A program made the translations under genes and the position numbers. A model generated the notes under the pieces. The model saw only the letters and a program-made list of their open reading frames with translations, searched no databases and was not told where the DNA came from. A stretch of DNA of 64,000 nt from an uncultured Pseudoclavibacter sp. (GTDB taxonomy: Bacteria > Actinomycetota > Actinomycetes > Actinomycetales > Microbacteriaceae): assembly GCA_946221025.1 (NCBI GenBank), contig CAMIMS010000003.1, forward strand, positions 1-64,000, written 5' to 3'. This document shows positions 44,044 through 52,440 of the stretch, in pieces (position 1 is the stretch's first letter; each line of letters opens with the position of its first letter).

Positions 44044-44146
44044 CGCGTGGCCCCGTTCCTCGTCGTCCAACGGTGCGACCGTCCTTGCTACTCCATCGGC
44101 GTTTCGGCCCTGTTCACCGCCATCTAGCTGGTCTTGACGCGGATCG

Positions 44147-44168
44147 TCCCTACCACGCTCGGTAGGGA
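44147..44168. promoter_or_regulatory. Dyad operator candidate upstream of glpF
   Basis: Arms TCCCTACC and GGTAGGGA are perfectly complementary, with a 6-nt centre. The dyad ends 2 nt before a TACAGT -10 box and spans the -35 position, as a repressor site would. An mRNA hairpin is unlikely because it lies upstream of the predicted transcription start. Confidence 0.55.
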
Positions 44169-44170
44169 GC

Positions 44171-44176
44171 TACAGT
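44171..44176 (+). promoter_or_regulatory. Putative -10 box of glpFK
   Basis: TACAGT directly follows the dyad and lies 59 nt before the glpF GTG. The leader would include the GAGAAGG ribosome site. Confidence 0.4.
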
Positions 44177-44235
44177 TATGCGGATCGCGCGTCGCAGAGT
44201 GGTGGCGCGCACACGATTGAGAAGGGCTATTTCTC

Positions 44236-45009
44236 GTGGGAACGATTTTTCTTTCCGAGATGGTAGGCATGACCCTGCTGATTCTCCTCGGATGCGGTGT
44301 GGTCGCGAACGTCGCGCTTGCCGGCACGAAGGGCAACGGTGCCGGATTCCTCACCGTCAACATCGGATGGGGCCTCGCGGTGTTCGTGGGTGTCCTCGCT
44401 TCGGCGGCCTCTGGCGGACACATCAACCCGGCAGTGACGCTGGGGCTTGCCGCAAACGACCTCGTCAACGGTGCTGCCGTTGACTGGGCCGATGTCGCCA
44501 TCCGCATTGCCGCCCAGATGGTCGGCGCCATCCTCGGTGCGATCCTGTGCTGGCTGTCGTACAAGACGCACTTCGACGACGAGCCGGACCCGGCCAACAA
44601 GCTCGGCGTGTTCGCTACCGGCCCGGCTACGCGTTCGTACGGCTGGAACTTCGTGACCGAGGTCATCGCGACCTTCGTGCTCGTGCTCGCCGTCATCTCG
44701 TTCGCGAACTTCAACGCACCGGCTGAGCCCGCGCAGGGCGGCCAGGTCTTCTCTGAGCTCGGCAACCTCGCCCCGCTTGCGGTCGCGCTCGTCGTGATCG
44801 CGATCGGCGCCTGCCTCGGTGGTCCCACCGGTTACGCCATCAACCCTGCCCGTGACCTCGGCCCGCGCATCGCGCACGCGATTCTTCCGATCCGCGGCAA
44901 GGGCGGCAGCGACTGGGCCTACTCGTGGGTCCCGGTTGCCGGTCCGATCGTCGGTGGTGTGCTCGCGGGCCTGATCGGCACCGCGATCCTGCCGCCGGCA
45001 ATGGGCTAA
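44236..45009 (+). CDS. glpF: Glycerol uptake facilitator (MIP/aquaporin family)
   Basis: A 257-residue channel with six transmembrane helices and two NPA half-helices: GGHINPAVTLG and YAINPARDLGPR; the Asp after the second NPA region is the aquaglyceroporin marker. The GTG start has GAGAAGG upstream. glpK follows after 51 bp, so uptake and phosphorylation form one unit that traps glycerol as glycerol-3-phosphate. Confidence 0.95.
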   Translation: MGTIFLSEMVGMTLLILLGCGVVANVALAGTKGNGAGFLTVNIGWGLAVFVGVLASAASGGHINPAVTLGLAANDLVNGAAVDWADVAIRIAAQMVGAILGAILCWLSYKTHFDDEPDPANKLGVFATGPATRSYGWNFVTEVIATFVLVLAVISFANFNAPAEPAQGGQVFSELGNLAPLAVALVVIAIGACLGGPTGYAINPARDLGPRIAHAILPIRGKGGSDWAYSWVPVAGPIVGGVLAGLIGTAILPPAMG

Positions 45010-45060
45010 CCCGAAGCTTCACCTCCAAGTCAACGACGACAAGAGAAAGAGAGCGCCCTC

Positions 45061-46590
45061 GTGGCAGAAAACAAGTACGTGATCGCACTCGACCAGGGCA
45101 CGACCTCGAGCCGTGCCATCGTGTTCGATCACTCCGGTTCGATCATCTCGACCGGTCAGCTCGAGCACGAGCAGATCTTCCCCAAGGCCGGATGGGTCGA
45201 GCACGACCCGACGGAGATCATTCGCAACGTGCGCGAGGCGATCGGTCAGGCACTTTCGCGTGCAAACCTGACCCGTCACGACATCGAAGCGGTCGGTATC
45301 ACCAACCAGCGTGAAACCACGGTGGTCTGGGACAAGAACACCGGTGAGCCGATCTACAACGCGATCGTGTGGCAGGACACCCGCACGCAGGCGATTGTCG
45401 ACCGTCTCGCACAGGATGGCGGCGAAGACCGCTTCCGCGAGACGGTGGGTCTTCCCCTCAGCACCTACTTCTCGGGAACGAAGATCCTCTGGATCCTCGA
45501 GAACGTGGAGGGTGCGCGCGAGAAGGCCGAGGCCGGCGATCTGCTGTTCGGTACGACCGACACCTGGGTGCTTTGGAACCTCACCGGCGGCGTGAACGGT
45601 GGCGTGCACGCCACCGACGTCACGAACGCGTCGCGCACGCTCCTCATGGACCTGCGCACGCTCGACTGGGATGAGGACATTCTCGAGGTCTTCGGCATTC
45701 CCCGGTCGATGCTCCCGGAGATCAAGTCGTCGTCCGAGGTCTACGGCAACATCGAGTCGAGCTCGCTGCTTCGCGAAGTTCCGGTCGCCGGAATCCTCGG
45801 TGACCAGCAGGCCGCCACGTTCGGCCAGACCGCCTTCGAAAGCGGTTCGGCGAAGAACACCTACGGCACCGGCTCGTTCCTCATTTACAACACCGGTGAG
45901 GAAATCGTTCAGTCGGACAACGGCCTGCTGACCACCGTTTGCTACAAGCTCGGTGACAACAAGCCGGTGTACGCTCTCGAGGGTTCGATCGCGGTCACGG
46001 GTTCGCTCGTGCAGTGGCTGCGCGACAACCTGCGCATGTTCGACCAGGCCCCCGAGGTTGAGAAGCTCGCCCTCGAGGTCGAGGACAACGGTGGCTGCTA
46101 CGTCGTGCCGGCCTTCTCGGGTCTGTACGCGCCGTACTGGCGCTCGGACGCGCGTGGAGCGATCGTGGGCCTGACCCGCTACGTGAACCGTCACCACATC
46201 GCGCGTGCCGTTCTCGAGTCGACCGCCTTCCAGACGCGTGACGTGCTTGAGGCGAGCAATGCCGACTCCGGTGTGCCGCTCGAGGAGCTGCGCGTGGACG
46301 GCGGCATGGTCGAGAACGACACCCTCATGCAGTTCCAGGCCGACATCCTCGGCACCGAGGTCGTTCGCCCGAAGGTCGCGGAGACGACCGCACTCGGCGC
46401 GGCGTACGCGGCCGGTCTTGCCGTCGGGTTCTGGAAGGACCTCGACGAGGTTCGCCAGAACTGGCAGGAGGACAAGCGCTGGACCCCGCAGATGTCGGAG
46501 GACGAGCGTGAGCGTCGCTACCGCATCTGGAAGAAGGCTGTCGAGCGCACCTTCGACTGGGTCGACGAAGACACGACCGAACTGGCCTAG
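45061..46590 (+). CDS. glpK: Glycerol kinase
   Basis: A 509-residue FGGY-family kinase converting glycerol and ATP to sn-glycerol 3-phosphate. [15 protein letters not shown] binds phosphate, [12 protein letters not shown] and the WLRDNLRMF region follow, and [15 protein letters not shown] is the ATPase core. The position occupied by a regulatory His (YHFYG) in enterococcal GlpK is SSLLRE here, so HPr phosphorylation at that His is not possible. GTG start with GAGAAAGAGAG upstream. Followed by a strong terminator. Confidence 0.96.
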   Translation: MAENKYVIALDQGTTSSRAIVFDHSGSIISTGQLEHEQIFPKAGWVEHDPTEIIRNVREAIGQALSRANLTRHDIEAVGITNQRETTVVWDKNTGEPIYNAIVWQDTRTQAIVDRLAQDGGEDRFRETVGLPLSTYFSGTKILWILENVEGAREKAEAGDLLFGTTDTWVLWNLTGGVNGGVHATDVTNASRTLLMDLRTLDWDEDILEVFGIPRSMLPEIKSSSEVYGNIESSSLLREVPVAGILGDQQAATFGQTAFESGSAKNTYGTGSFLIYNTGEEIVQSDNGLLTTVCYKLGDNKPVYALEGSIAVTGSLVQWLRDNLRMFDQAPEVEKLALEVEDNGGCYVVPAFSGLYAPYWRSDARGAIVGLTRYVNRHHIARAVLESTAFQTRDVLEASNADSGVPLEELRVDGGMVENDTLMQFQADILGTEVVRPKVAETTALGAAYAAGLAVGFWKDLDEVRQNWQEDKRWTPQMSEDERERRYRIWKKAVERTFDWVDEDTTELA

Positions 46591-46602
46591 TCCTGAGGCG
46601 AC

Positions 46603-46639
46603 AAGGAGGGCGTCCCCGGTTTCGGGGGCGCCCTCCTTT
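46603..46639 (+). terminator. Terminator of glpFK
   Basis: A 10-bp GC-rich stem (46603-46612 with 46629-46638) with further pairing inside the loop, 12 nt after the glpK stop. Confidence 0.85.
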
Positions 46640-46673
46640 GTCATCAGCAGGCGGTTTTGTCATCAGCAGGCGG
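46637..46673. repeat. Short tandem repeat, two copies
   Basis: The 18-bp unit TTTGTCATCAGCAGGCGG occurs at 46637-46654 and again at 46656-46673, one base apart. It overlaps the terminator tail. It is too few copies for a CRISPR array. Confidence 0.75.
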
Positions 46674-46689
46674 GTGCCGTGCAGATAAG

Positions 46690-46730
46690 ACGGTCCCGGC
46701 GAAGCGGTGTGTTCGCTTCACCGGGACCGT
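46690..46730 (-). terminator. Terminator of trpD
   Basis: A 10-bp stem (46690-46699 with 46721-46730) plus an inner 6-bp helix, in the tail of convergent trpD. Together with the glpK hairpin it isolates the two units. The rest of 46591-46785 shows no gene. Confidence 0.8.
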
Positions 46731-46785
46731 TCGTTCGTGCCCGGGGCAGGCAGTGGCAACGACCACTGCCGGCACGTCACTGCGC

Positions 46786-47847
46786 CTATGCGGACGCGTT
46801 CGTGGCCGTCACCCAGTCATCGAGCTTCTTGATGGCGGCCCCTGACTCGATCGCTTCGCGAGCGGTCAGGATGCGCTCGCTCAGGCGATGGCGAATCGGG
46901 CGCCCTGCAAGCTCCGGGTTCTTCGCGAGGTCGAAGGCGACCATGCCCGCGGCGGCGTTCAGCAGCACGATGTCGCGCACCGCATCCCGCCCACTTCCGG
47001 CGAGCGTCTCGCGCGCAACTGCCGCGTTCTCCTCCGGGCTTCCCCCGAGGAGCTCTTCGATCGGGTGCACGGTAAGACCTACATCGCTCGGGTGCACATC
47101 GTGCTCGTTGATGTCTCCGTTCGCGACTTCCCAGATGTGGGAGTAGCCGGTGACCGTCATCTCATCCAGTCCGTCTTGACCGCGGAACACCAGCGCGGTC
47201 GCACCGCGCGTTCGGAACACGCCAGTGATGATCGGAATCGCCCGCTCACGGGCGACCCCAATCGCGCTCGCCTCGGGTCGCGCGGGATTGGTGAGGGGGC
47301 CGAGGAAGTTGAACACCGTTTCGACACCGAGATCCTTGCGGGTGGATGCCGCATGCGCGAACCCCGGATGAAAGAGCGTCGCGAACAGGAAGGCAAGGCC
47401 GGTGTCTTCGAAGATGCGAGTAATCTCGCCCGGCTCGTTGGTGTGCTTCGCGCCAAGCGCCGTGAGCACATCAGAGCTGCCGGACTTTCCACTGGCAGCG
47501 CGGGAGCCGTGCTTGACAACGGGGATGCCGGATGCGGCGATGACCATTGACGCCATCGTTGAAACATTGACTGTTCCGATCATGTCGCCACCGGTACCCA
47601 CGATGTCGACCGCCCACGGGGTGAGGTCGGTGGGCCTGCTTCGTTCGAGGACCGCATCGCGAAATCCGATGACTTCCTCGACGGTCTCGCCTTTTGCGCG
47701 CAGGGCAATGAGGAAGGCGGCGAGCCTGGCTTCGCTCACTTGGCCATCCATGATCTGCCGCATCGCCCACGTAGCCTCGGAGATCGAGAGGTCGTTGCCT
47801 GCAAGCAGCGAGTTGAGCATGGTCGGCCAGGTGAGTTCGGCAGTCAT
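46786..47847 (-). CDS. trpD: Anthranilate phosphoribosyltransferase
   Basis: A 353-residue enzyme joining anthranilate to PRPP in tryptophan synthesis. The PRPP loop DIVGTGGDMIGTVNVSTM, KHGSRAASGKSGSSDVLTALG and LFHPGFAHA are diagnostic. ATG 47847 lies 7 nt after TACGCT on the minus strand, so I reject an upstream ATG at 47874 as too long. It is unlinked to other trp genes and next to ctaE, an order also seen in mycobacteria. Confidence 0.96.
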   Translation of the reverse strand: MTAELTWPTMLNSLLAGNDLSISEATWAMRQIMDGQVSEARLAAFLIALRAKGETVEEVIGFRDAVLERSRPTDLTPWAVDIVGTGGDMIGTVNVSTMASMVIAASGIPVVKHGSRAASGKSGSSDVLTALGAKHTNEPGEITRIFEDTGLAFLFATLFHPGFAHAASTRKDLGVETVFNFLGPLTNPARPEASAIGVARERAIPIITGVFRTRGATALVFRGQDGLDEMTVTGYSHIWEVANGDINEHDVHPSDVGLTVHPIEELLGGSPEENAAVARETLAGSGRDAVRDIVLLNAAAGMVAFDLAKNPELAGRPIRHRLSERILTAREAIESGAAIKKLDDWVTATNASA

Positions 47848-47854
47848 GGACTCG

Positions 47855-47860
47855 AGCGTA
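47855..47860 (-). promoter_or_regulatory. Leaderless -10 box of trpD
   Basis: TACGCT on the minus strand followed by 7 nt and ATG 47847. Confidence 0.5.
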
Positions 47861-47931
47861 TCGGCCGAGTGCAACAGCCTGCCCTGCCGGCGTCCACGCG
47901 GGTACCTGAAGCGCGGGCGCCTACGAATTCG

Positions 47932-47961
47932 CTGATCAGGCTGAAATCGAGCGGATCAGGG
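47932..47961 (+). promoter_or_regulatory. GATCAGG motif pair upstream of ctaE
   Basis: CTGATCAGG at 47932-47940 and GGATCAGGG at 47953-47961 lie 27-56 bp before the -35 box of ctaE. A longer palindrome with the same core sits before ctaC (57562-57573). Confidence 0.4.
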
Positions 47962-47987
47962 TCAACTGCGATCGGGGCGTGCCTCGG

Positions 47988-48016
47988 TTAGAAATTCCTG
48001 GGAAATCGGCCATAAT
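47988..48016 (+). promoter_or_regulatory. Promoter of ctaE-qcrCAB
   Basis: TTAGAA (47988-47993), a 17-bp spacer and CATAAT (48011-48016), followed by 7 nt and a GTG at 48024. It resembles a sigma-A promoter giving a leaderless transcript. Confidence 0.6.
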
Positions 48017-48023
48017 GGACAGC

Positions 48024-48647
48024 GTGACTTCAACTACCGCTGCGCCCGCTGTGCACACCGTTCACCGGCCGAACACCGTCGCAATCGGGGTGATCGTGTG
48101 GCTCGGGTCCGAGGTCATGTTCTTCGCGGGCCTGTTCGCGATCTACTTCACGCTCCGCGCGATGGCGCCGGAGCAGTTCCAGGTCGGGCACGATGCCTTC
48201 AACATTCCCTTCGCCGTGTTCAACACCCTGGTGCTGGTGTCGTCTTCGTTCACCTGCCAGTTCGGCGTGTTCGCCGCAGAGCGTGGCCAGAAGACTCGTG
48301 CAAACGGCAAGTGGGGCGTCGTTGAGTGGTTCTTCCTCACGTTCCTGCTCGGCGCGTTCTTCATCGGCGGTCAGGTCTTCGAGTACGCGAGCCTGGTTCA
48401 GGAAGGCTTCCCCCTGAACCGCGATGCCTTCACGAGCGCGTTCTACATGTCCACCGGCTTCCACGGCATTCACGTGACGGGCGGCCTCATCGCCTTCCTG
48501 CTGGTCATCGGCCGTATGTACTCGGTGCGCCGCATGAGCCACCGCGAAGCGACTAACGCCATCGTCGTGTCCTACTACTGGCACTTCGTCGACGTTGTGT
48601 GGGTCGGTCTCTTCTTCGTCATCTACCTCCTCCCGTTCATTGCCTAG
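48024..48647 (+). CDS. ctaE: Cytochrome c oxidase subunit III
   Basis: A 207-residue subunit of aa3 oxidase with five transmembrane helices, the short actinobacterial type. VWLGSEVMFFAGLFAIYF (first helix), the conserved Glu in GGQVFEYASL, and STGFHGIHVTGG with SYYWHFVDVVWVGLF are family marks. GTG 48024 fits leaderless initiation; ATG 48015 would overlap the -10 box, so it is less likely. First gene of the ctaE-qcrCAB operon. Confidence 0.94.
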   Translation: MTSTTAAPAVHTVHRPNTVAIGVIVWLGSEVMFFAGLFAIYFTLRAMAPEQFQVGHDAFNIPFAVFNTLVLVSSSFTCQFGVFAAERGQKTRANGKWGVVEWFFLTFLLGAFFIGGQVFEYASLVQEGFPLNRDAFTSAFYMSTGFHGIHVTGGLIAFLLVIGRMYSVRRMSHREATNAIVVSYYWHFVDVVWVGLFFVIYLLPFIA

Positions 48648-48666
48648 TTCGAGCAGGTCTTCTCTT

Positions 48667-49503
48667 ATGTCGCTCCCCTCACGCACACCGCGTCGCACCT
48701 CAACCCGCGCCACCGCTAAGAAGCGCTCCTCGCGTCGCTCGCCGCTACGCTCTGCGCTGCTTCTCGGAACGGGTCTGCTGCTTGCCGGCGCCGCGTACAG
48801 CGCGGCTGACTCGGCTACCGAAGCGAGCGCCACGACTGACCTGACCTCGCCGCAGACGATCGCCGAAGGCGAGAAGCTCTTCAACAGCAACTGCGCGAGC
48901 TGCCACGGTGTGAACGCGGTCGGCACTGACGCCGGTCCGTCACTCGTTGGCGTGGGTGCGGCTGCGGTCGACTTCCAGGTCGGCACCGGTCGCATGCCGA
49001 TGCAGAACAACAGCGCGCAGGCACCGAAGAAGCCGAACCAGTTCACGGATGAGCAGACCAAGCAGCTCGCTGCCTACGTCGCCTCCCTCGGTGCCGGACC
49101 GGACATCCCCGATGCGAAGTACCTCGACGCGCAGGGCGATGCCGCACGGGGCGCCGAGCTGTTCCGAATCAACTGCGCGATGTGCCACAACGTCGCCGGT
49201 GCCGGCGGCGCGCTGACCGAAGGCAAGTTCGCCCCCGAGCTGCAGACCGTTCAGCCCGTGCACATCTACGAGGCCATGATCATCGGGCCGCAGAACATGC
49301 CGGTCTTCAACGACGCGAACCTCTCCCCCGAGGACAAGCGCGACATCATTACCGCGCTTCGCTACCAGACCGAGGTGTCGGGCCCGGTCGCCGGTTACCC
49401 CCTCGGCTCGATCGGCCCGGTCTCCGAAGGTCTGTTCATCTGGATCTTCGGCATCGGCAGCGTCTTGGCCATCACGGTCTGGCTCACGAAGCGCCCGAAC
49501 TAG
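48667..49503 (+). CDS. qcrC: Cytochrome bc complex diheme cytochrome c subunit
   Basis: A 278-residue membrane-anchored diheme cytochrome. A basic N-terminus and signal-anchor (RSALLLGTGLLLAGAAYSAA) are followed by two c-type heme sites, CASCHG and CAMCHN, each with a distal Met region (GRMPMQ, NMPVF). A C-terminal helix (GLFIWIFGIGSVLAITVWL) anchors it. In actinobacteria this subunit replaces soluble cytochrome c and passes electrons directly to the aa3 oxidase CuA site in a supercomplex. Confidence 0.95.
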   Translation: MSLPSRTPRRTSTRATAKKRSSRRSPLRSALLLGTGLLLAGAAYSAADSATEASATTDLTSPQTIAEGEKLFNSNCASCHGVNAVGTDAGPSLVGVGAAAVDFQVGTGRMPMQNNSAQAPKKPNQFTDEQTKQLAAYVASLGAGPDIPDAKYLDAQGDAARGAELFRINCAMCHNVAGAGGALTEGKFAPELQTVQPVHIYEAMIIGPQNMPVFNDANLSPEDKRDIITALRYQTEVSGPVAGYPLGSIGPVSEGLFIWIFGIGSVLAITVWLTKRPN

Positions 49504-49576
49504 CCGCTTCCGCGGCTCTTATCGCCGCGTTTGAGCACACATTCGACGAAGAACGAACATAGGAAAGCGAGACCCC

Positions 49577-50650
49577 ATGGCTGGAGACGAACACGGCTCG
49601 GCACTGGCTGCCGCCGACTCGTCGGGCCGACAGGAACAAGTGGGCACGGCAATCATCCGCAAGGACACCGGCTTCACTGACCCCGGCCTGCCCGAGCACC
49701 GCGACCGCGTTGTCGATCGGGATCCTGCAAAGGCGAAGAGCGTTGAGCGGATCATCGCGGCGCTGTTCATCCTCTCGGTCCTCGCGAGCATCTTCGCCAT
49801 CGCGGCCTACTTCATCTGGCCGATTGACCGCAACGACCTGACGTCGGTCCGCCCGAACAACATGTTCCTCGGCATCGGCATCTCGGCCGCCATGCTTGCC
49901 GTGGGAATCGGCACGGTGCTGTGGGCGAAGTACCTCATGAAGGACCACGAGCAGGTCGAGATGCGCCACGACATCGCCGGCTCGCCCTCGACCCGACAGC
50001 GCGCCGTAGAGATCTTCGCGCAGGCGAACGAGGAATCGGGTTTCGGGCGCCGCACGCTTCTGCGGAACACGCTCATTGGCGCCATCGTTGCGCTTCCGCT
50101 GCCCGGCATTGTGCTGTTCCGCGATCTGTACAACGGGAACAACCCCGCCCCTGCTGACCTCATGAAGCACACGATGTGGAAGGAAGGAACCCGACTCGTT
50201 CAAGACCCGTCGGGAACCCCGATCAAGGCGTCCGAGGTCACGATCGGTTCGGTCTTCCACGTCATTCCCGAAGGCCTGAACGAGCTCGAGCATCACCGCC
50301 TCGAGGAGAAGGCGAAGGCCGTCGTGCTTCTCATGCGCCTCGAACCTTCCGATCTGAAGGAACTGCCCGAGCGTAAGACCTGGTCCTACAACGGCATCGT
50401 GGCCTACTCGAAGGTGTGCACGCACGTTGGTTGCCCGGTCGCGCTTTACGAGCAGGAGACGCACCACCTGCTGTGCCCCTGCCACCAGTCGCAGTGGGAC
50501 GTCACCGAGCACTGCAAGGTGATCTTCGGACCTGCCGGACGTCCGCTGCCGCAGCTGCCGATTACCGTTGATAACGAGGGCTACCTGGTCGCGCAGAGCG
50601 ACTTCCACGAGCCCGTTGGACCGACCTTCTGGGAGCGCCCGAATGCCTAG
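49577..50650 (+). CDS. qcrA: Cytochrome bc complex Rieske iron-sulfur subunit
   Basis: A 357-residue Rieske protein. Three transmembrane helices (about 58-78, 96-117 and 167-187) precede the [2Fe-2S] domain, whose two binding boxes are CTHVGCP and CPCHQSQWD. Long N-terminal extension and three helices are typical of actinobacterial QcrA. AGGAAAGCGAG precedes the ATG. It overlaps qcrB by 8 bp. Confidence 0.95.
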   Translation: MAGDEHGSALAAADSSGRQEQVGTAIIRKDTGFTDPGLPEHRDRVVDRDPAKAKSVERIIAALFILSVLASIFAIAAYFIWPIDRNDLTSVRPNNMFLGIGISAAMLAVGIGTVLWAKYLMKDHEQVEMRHDIAGSPSTRQRAVEIFAQANEESGFGRRTLLRNTLIGAIVALPLPGIVLFRDLYNGNNPAPADLMKHTMWKEGTRLVQDPSGTPIKASEVTIGSVFHVIPEGLNELEHHRLEEKAKAVVLLMRLEPSDLKELPERKTWSYNGIVAYSKVCTHVGCPVALYEQETHHLLCPCHQSQWDVTEHCKVIFGPAGRPLPQLPITVDNEGYLVAQSDFHEPVGPTFWERPNA

Positions 50651-52325
50651 CACCAGTCACGCCGAACCCCAGGCCACCGTTGCTGCCGAGCGCGTGACGT
50701 CCTCCTCGCACAGCGCACAGACGACACCGGTCAAAGCCCCGGTCAAGGAGGGCGGCTTCATCGCCGGCGCATCGAACTACCTCGACCAGCGCACGGGACT
50801 GTCGGTCGCCGTCAAGGAGTTCGGTCGCAAGATCTTCCCCGACCACTGGTCGTTCATGCTCGGTGAGGTCGCGCTCTACAGCTTCATCGCGATCCTCCTC
50901 TCGGGCGCGTTCCTGACGTTCTTCTTCGACCCCTCGATGGCGCATTCGCGCTATGAGGGCTCGTACGTGCCGCTCAAGGGCGTTGAGATGTCGGCCGCAA
51001 TGCGTTCAACGCTCGACATTTCGTTCGATGTGCGCGGTGGCCTGCTCATGCGCCAAGTGCACCACTGGGCAGCGCTGCTGTTCGTCGCCTCAATCGGTGC
51101 GCACATGCTTCGCGTGTTCTTCACGGGCGCGTTCCGTAAGCCGCGTGAACTCAACTGGGTGATCGGTTTCGTGCTGTTCGTCCTCGCGATGGGTGAAGGC
51201 TTTACCGGTTACTCGCTGCCCGACGACCTGCTCTCGGGCAACGGTCTTCGAATCATTGACGGCATGGTCAAGGGCATTCCGCTCATCGGAACTTGGATTT
51301 CATTCCTGCTCTTCGGTGACGAGTTCCCGGGCGAGAACATCGTGGGCCGTCTGTACTCGCTGCACATCATGATCCTGCCGGCGCTCGTGATCCTGTTCAT
51401 CGCGCTGCACCTCGTGCTCATGGTGATTCACAAGCACACCCAATGGGCAGGACCGGGTCGCACCCAGCAGAACGTCGTCGGTAACCCCGTCCTGCCGTAC
51501 TTCGCCGCGAAGGCTGTCGGCTTCATGTTCCTCGTGCTCGGTCTGATCTTCTTCATCGCCTCGATGTTCGCGATCAACCCGATCTGGAACTACGGACCCT
51601 ACGACCCCTCCCCCGTGTCGGCAGGTACGCAGCCTGACTGGTACATCGGATTCGCAGATGGTGCGCTTCGTCTGATTCCGCCGGGGCTGGAATGGCACCT
51701 GCCGGGGAACACGGTTTCGTTCGCGATCCTCATTCCCCTCCTCACCCTGATGCTGTTCCTCGGCCTCGTTGCGGTCTACCCGTTCATTGAGGCGTGGATC
51801 ACCGGGGATCAGCGAGAGCACCACCTGCTCGACCGTCCGCGTAACGCGCCCACTCGCACGGGCATCGGTGTGGCCGGCGTGATCTTCTACGCCGTCATGT
51901 GGGCTGCGGCAAGCTCCGACCTCATGTCGACCCACTTCGGGTTCGCCATGGAGCACGTGATTCACTTCCTGCAGTTCTCACTGTTCGCGGGCCCCATCCT
52001 CGGGTTCTTCATCACGAAGCGAATTTGCATCGCGCTGCAGAAGTCCGACCGCGCTCGGGTCCTCCACGGTGTCGAAACCGGCCACGTGCTGCGTCTTCCG
52101 CACGGTGAGTTCATTGAGCGTCACGCTGAACTGTCGGATGAGGAGCGCTGGGAGCTCGTGTCGTACAACGACTACGCGCCGCTTGTGCTTCGTCCGGATG
52201 AGAATGGGAAGATCAGCGGGAAGGCCCGTCGCCGCGCGGCACTCTCACGCTGGTTCTTCGAGGACCGCATCGAGCCGGTGACGCGTACCGAGCTTGAGCG
52301 GGCGCAACTCGAGTCGCACCATTAG
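50643..52325 (+). CDS. qcrB: Cytochrome bc complex cytochrome b subunit
   Basis: A 560-residue cytochrome b with about nine transmembrane helices and a cytoplasmic C-terminal extension (from about 420), as usual in actinobacteria. Heme His pairs are in RQVHHWAALLFVASIGAHMLRV and LYSLHIMILPALVILFIALHLVLM. The quinol-site GRLYSLH and PDWYIGF follow. It is the target type of Q203-class inhibitors in mycobacteria. ATG 50643 lies inside qcrA's end. Confidence 0.95.
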   Translation: MPSTSHAEPQATVAAERVTSSSHSAQTTPVKAPVKEGGFIAGASNYLDQRTGLSVAVKEFGRKIFPDHWSFMLGEVALYSFIAILLSGAFLTFFFDPSMAHSRYEGSYVPLKGVEMSAAMRSTLDISFDVRGGLLMRQVHHWAALLFVASIGAHMLRVFFTGAFRKPRELNWVIGFVLFVLAMGEGFTGYSLPDDLLSGNGLRIIDGMVKGIPLIGTWISFLLFGDEFPGENIVGRLYSLHIMILPALVILFIALHLVLMVIHKHTQWAGPGRTQQNVVGNPVLPYFAAKAVGFMFLVLGLIFFIASMFAINPIWNYGPYDPSPVSAGTQPDWYIGFADGALRLIPPGLEWHLPGNTVSFAILIPLLTLMLFLGLVAVYPFIEAWITGDQREHHLLDRPRNAPTRTGIGVAGVIFYAVMWAAASSDLMSTHFGFAMEHVIHFLQFSLFAGPILGFFITKRICIALQKSDRARVLHGVETGHVLRLPHGEFIERHAELSDEERWELVSYNDYAPLVLRPDENGKISGKARRRAALSRWFFEDRIEPVTRTELERAQLESHH

Positions 52326-52332
52326 ATCAACG

Positions 52333-52368
52333 AGTTGGGGCTGAGGGATTCTCCCTCAGCCCCAACTT
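52333..52368. terminator. Terminator of the ctaE-qcrCAB operon
   Basis: A perfect 16-bp stem (52333-52348 with 52352-52367), 3-nt loop, then TTGC. It also faces the convergent gene at 52441. Confidence 0.9.
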
Positions 52369-52440
52369 GCATGAGCGGGCACATCCTCGTCACGGAGTCT
52401 TGCCGTCCCCCGCGTCATGAGGCAGGTTCGTCCGTGGCAG

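Noticed and set aside
45019..46644. A long minus-strand open frame opposite glpK
   Set aside because: It is the complement of a highly conserved kinase gene and has no ribosome site or domain.
46637..46673. Possible CRISPR repeat
   Set aside because: Only two 18-bp copies with one base between them; there is no spacer pattern and no cas gene in the window.
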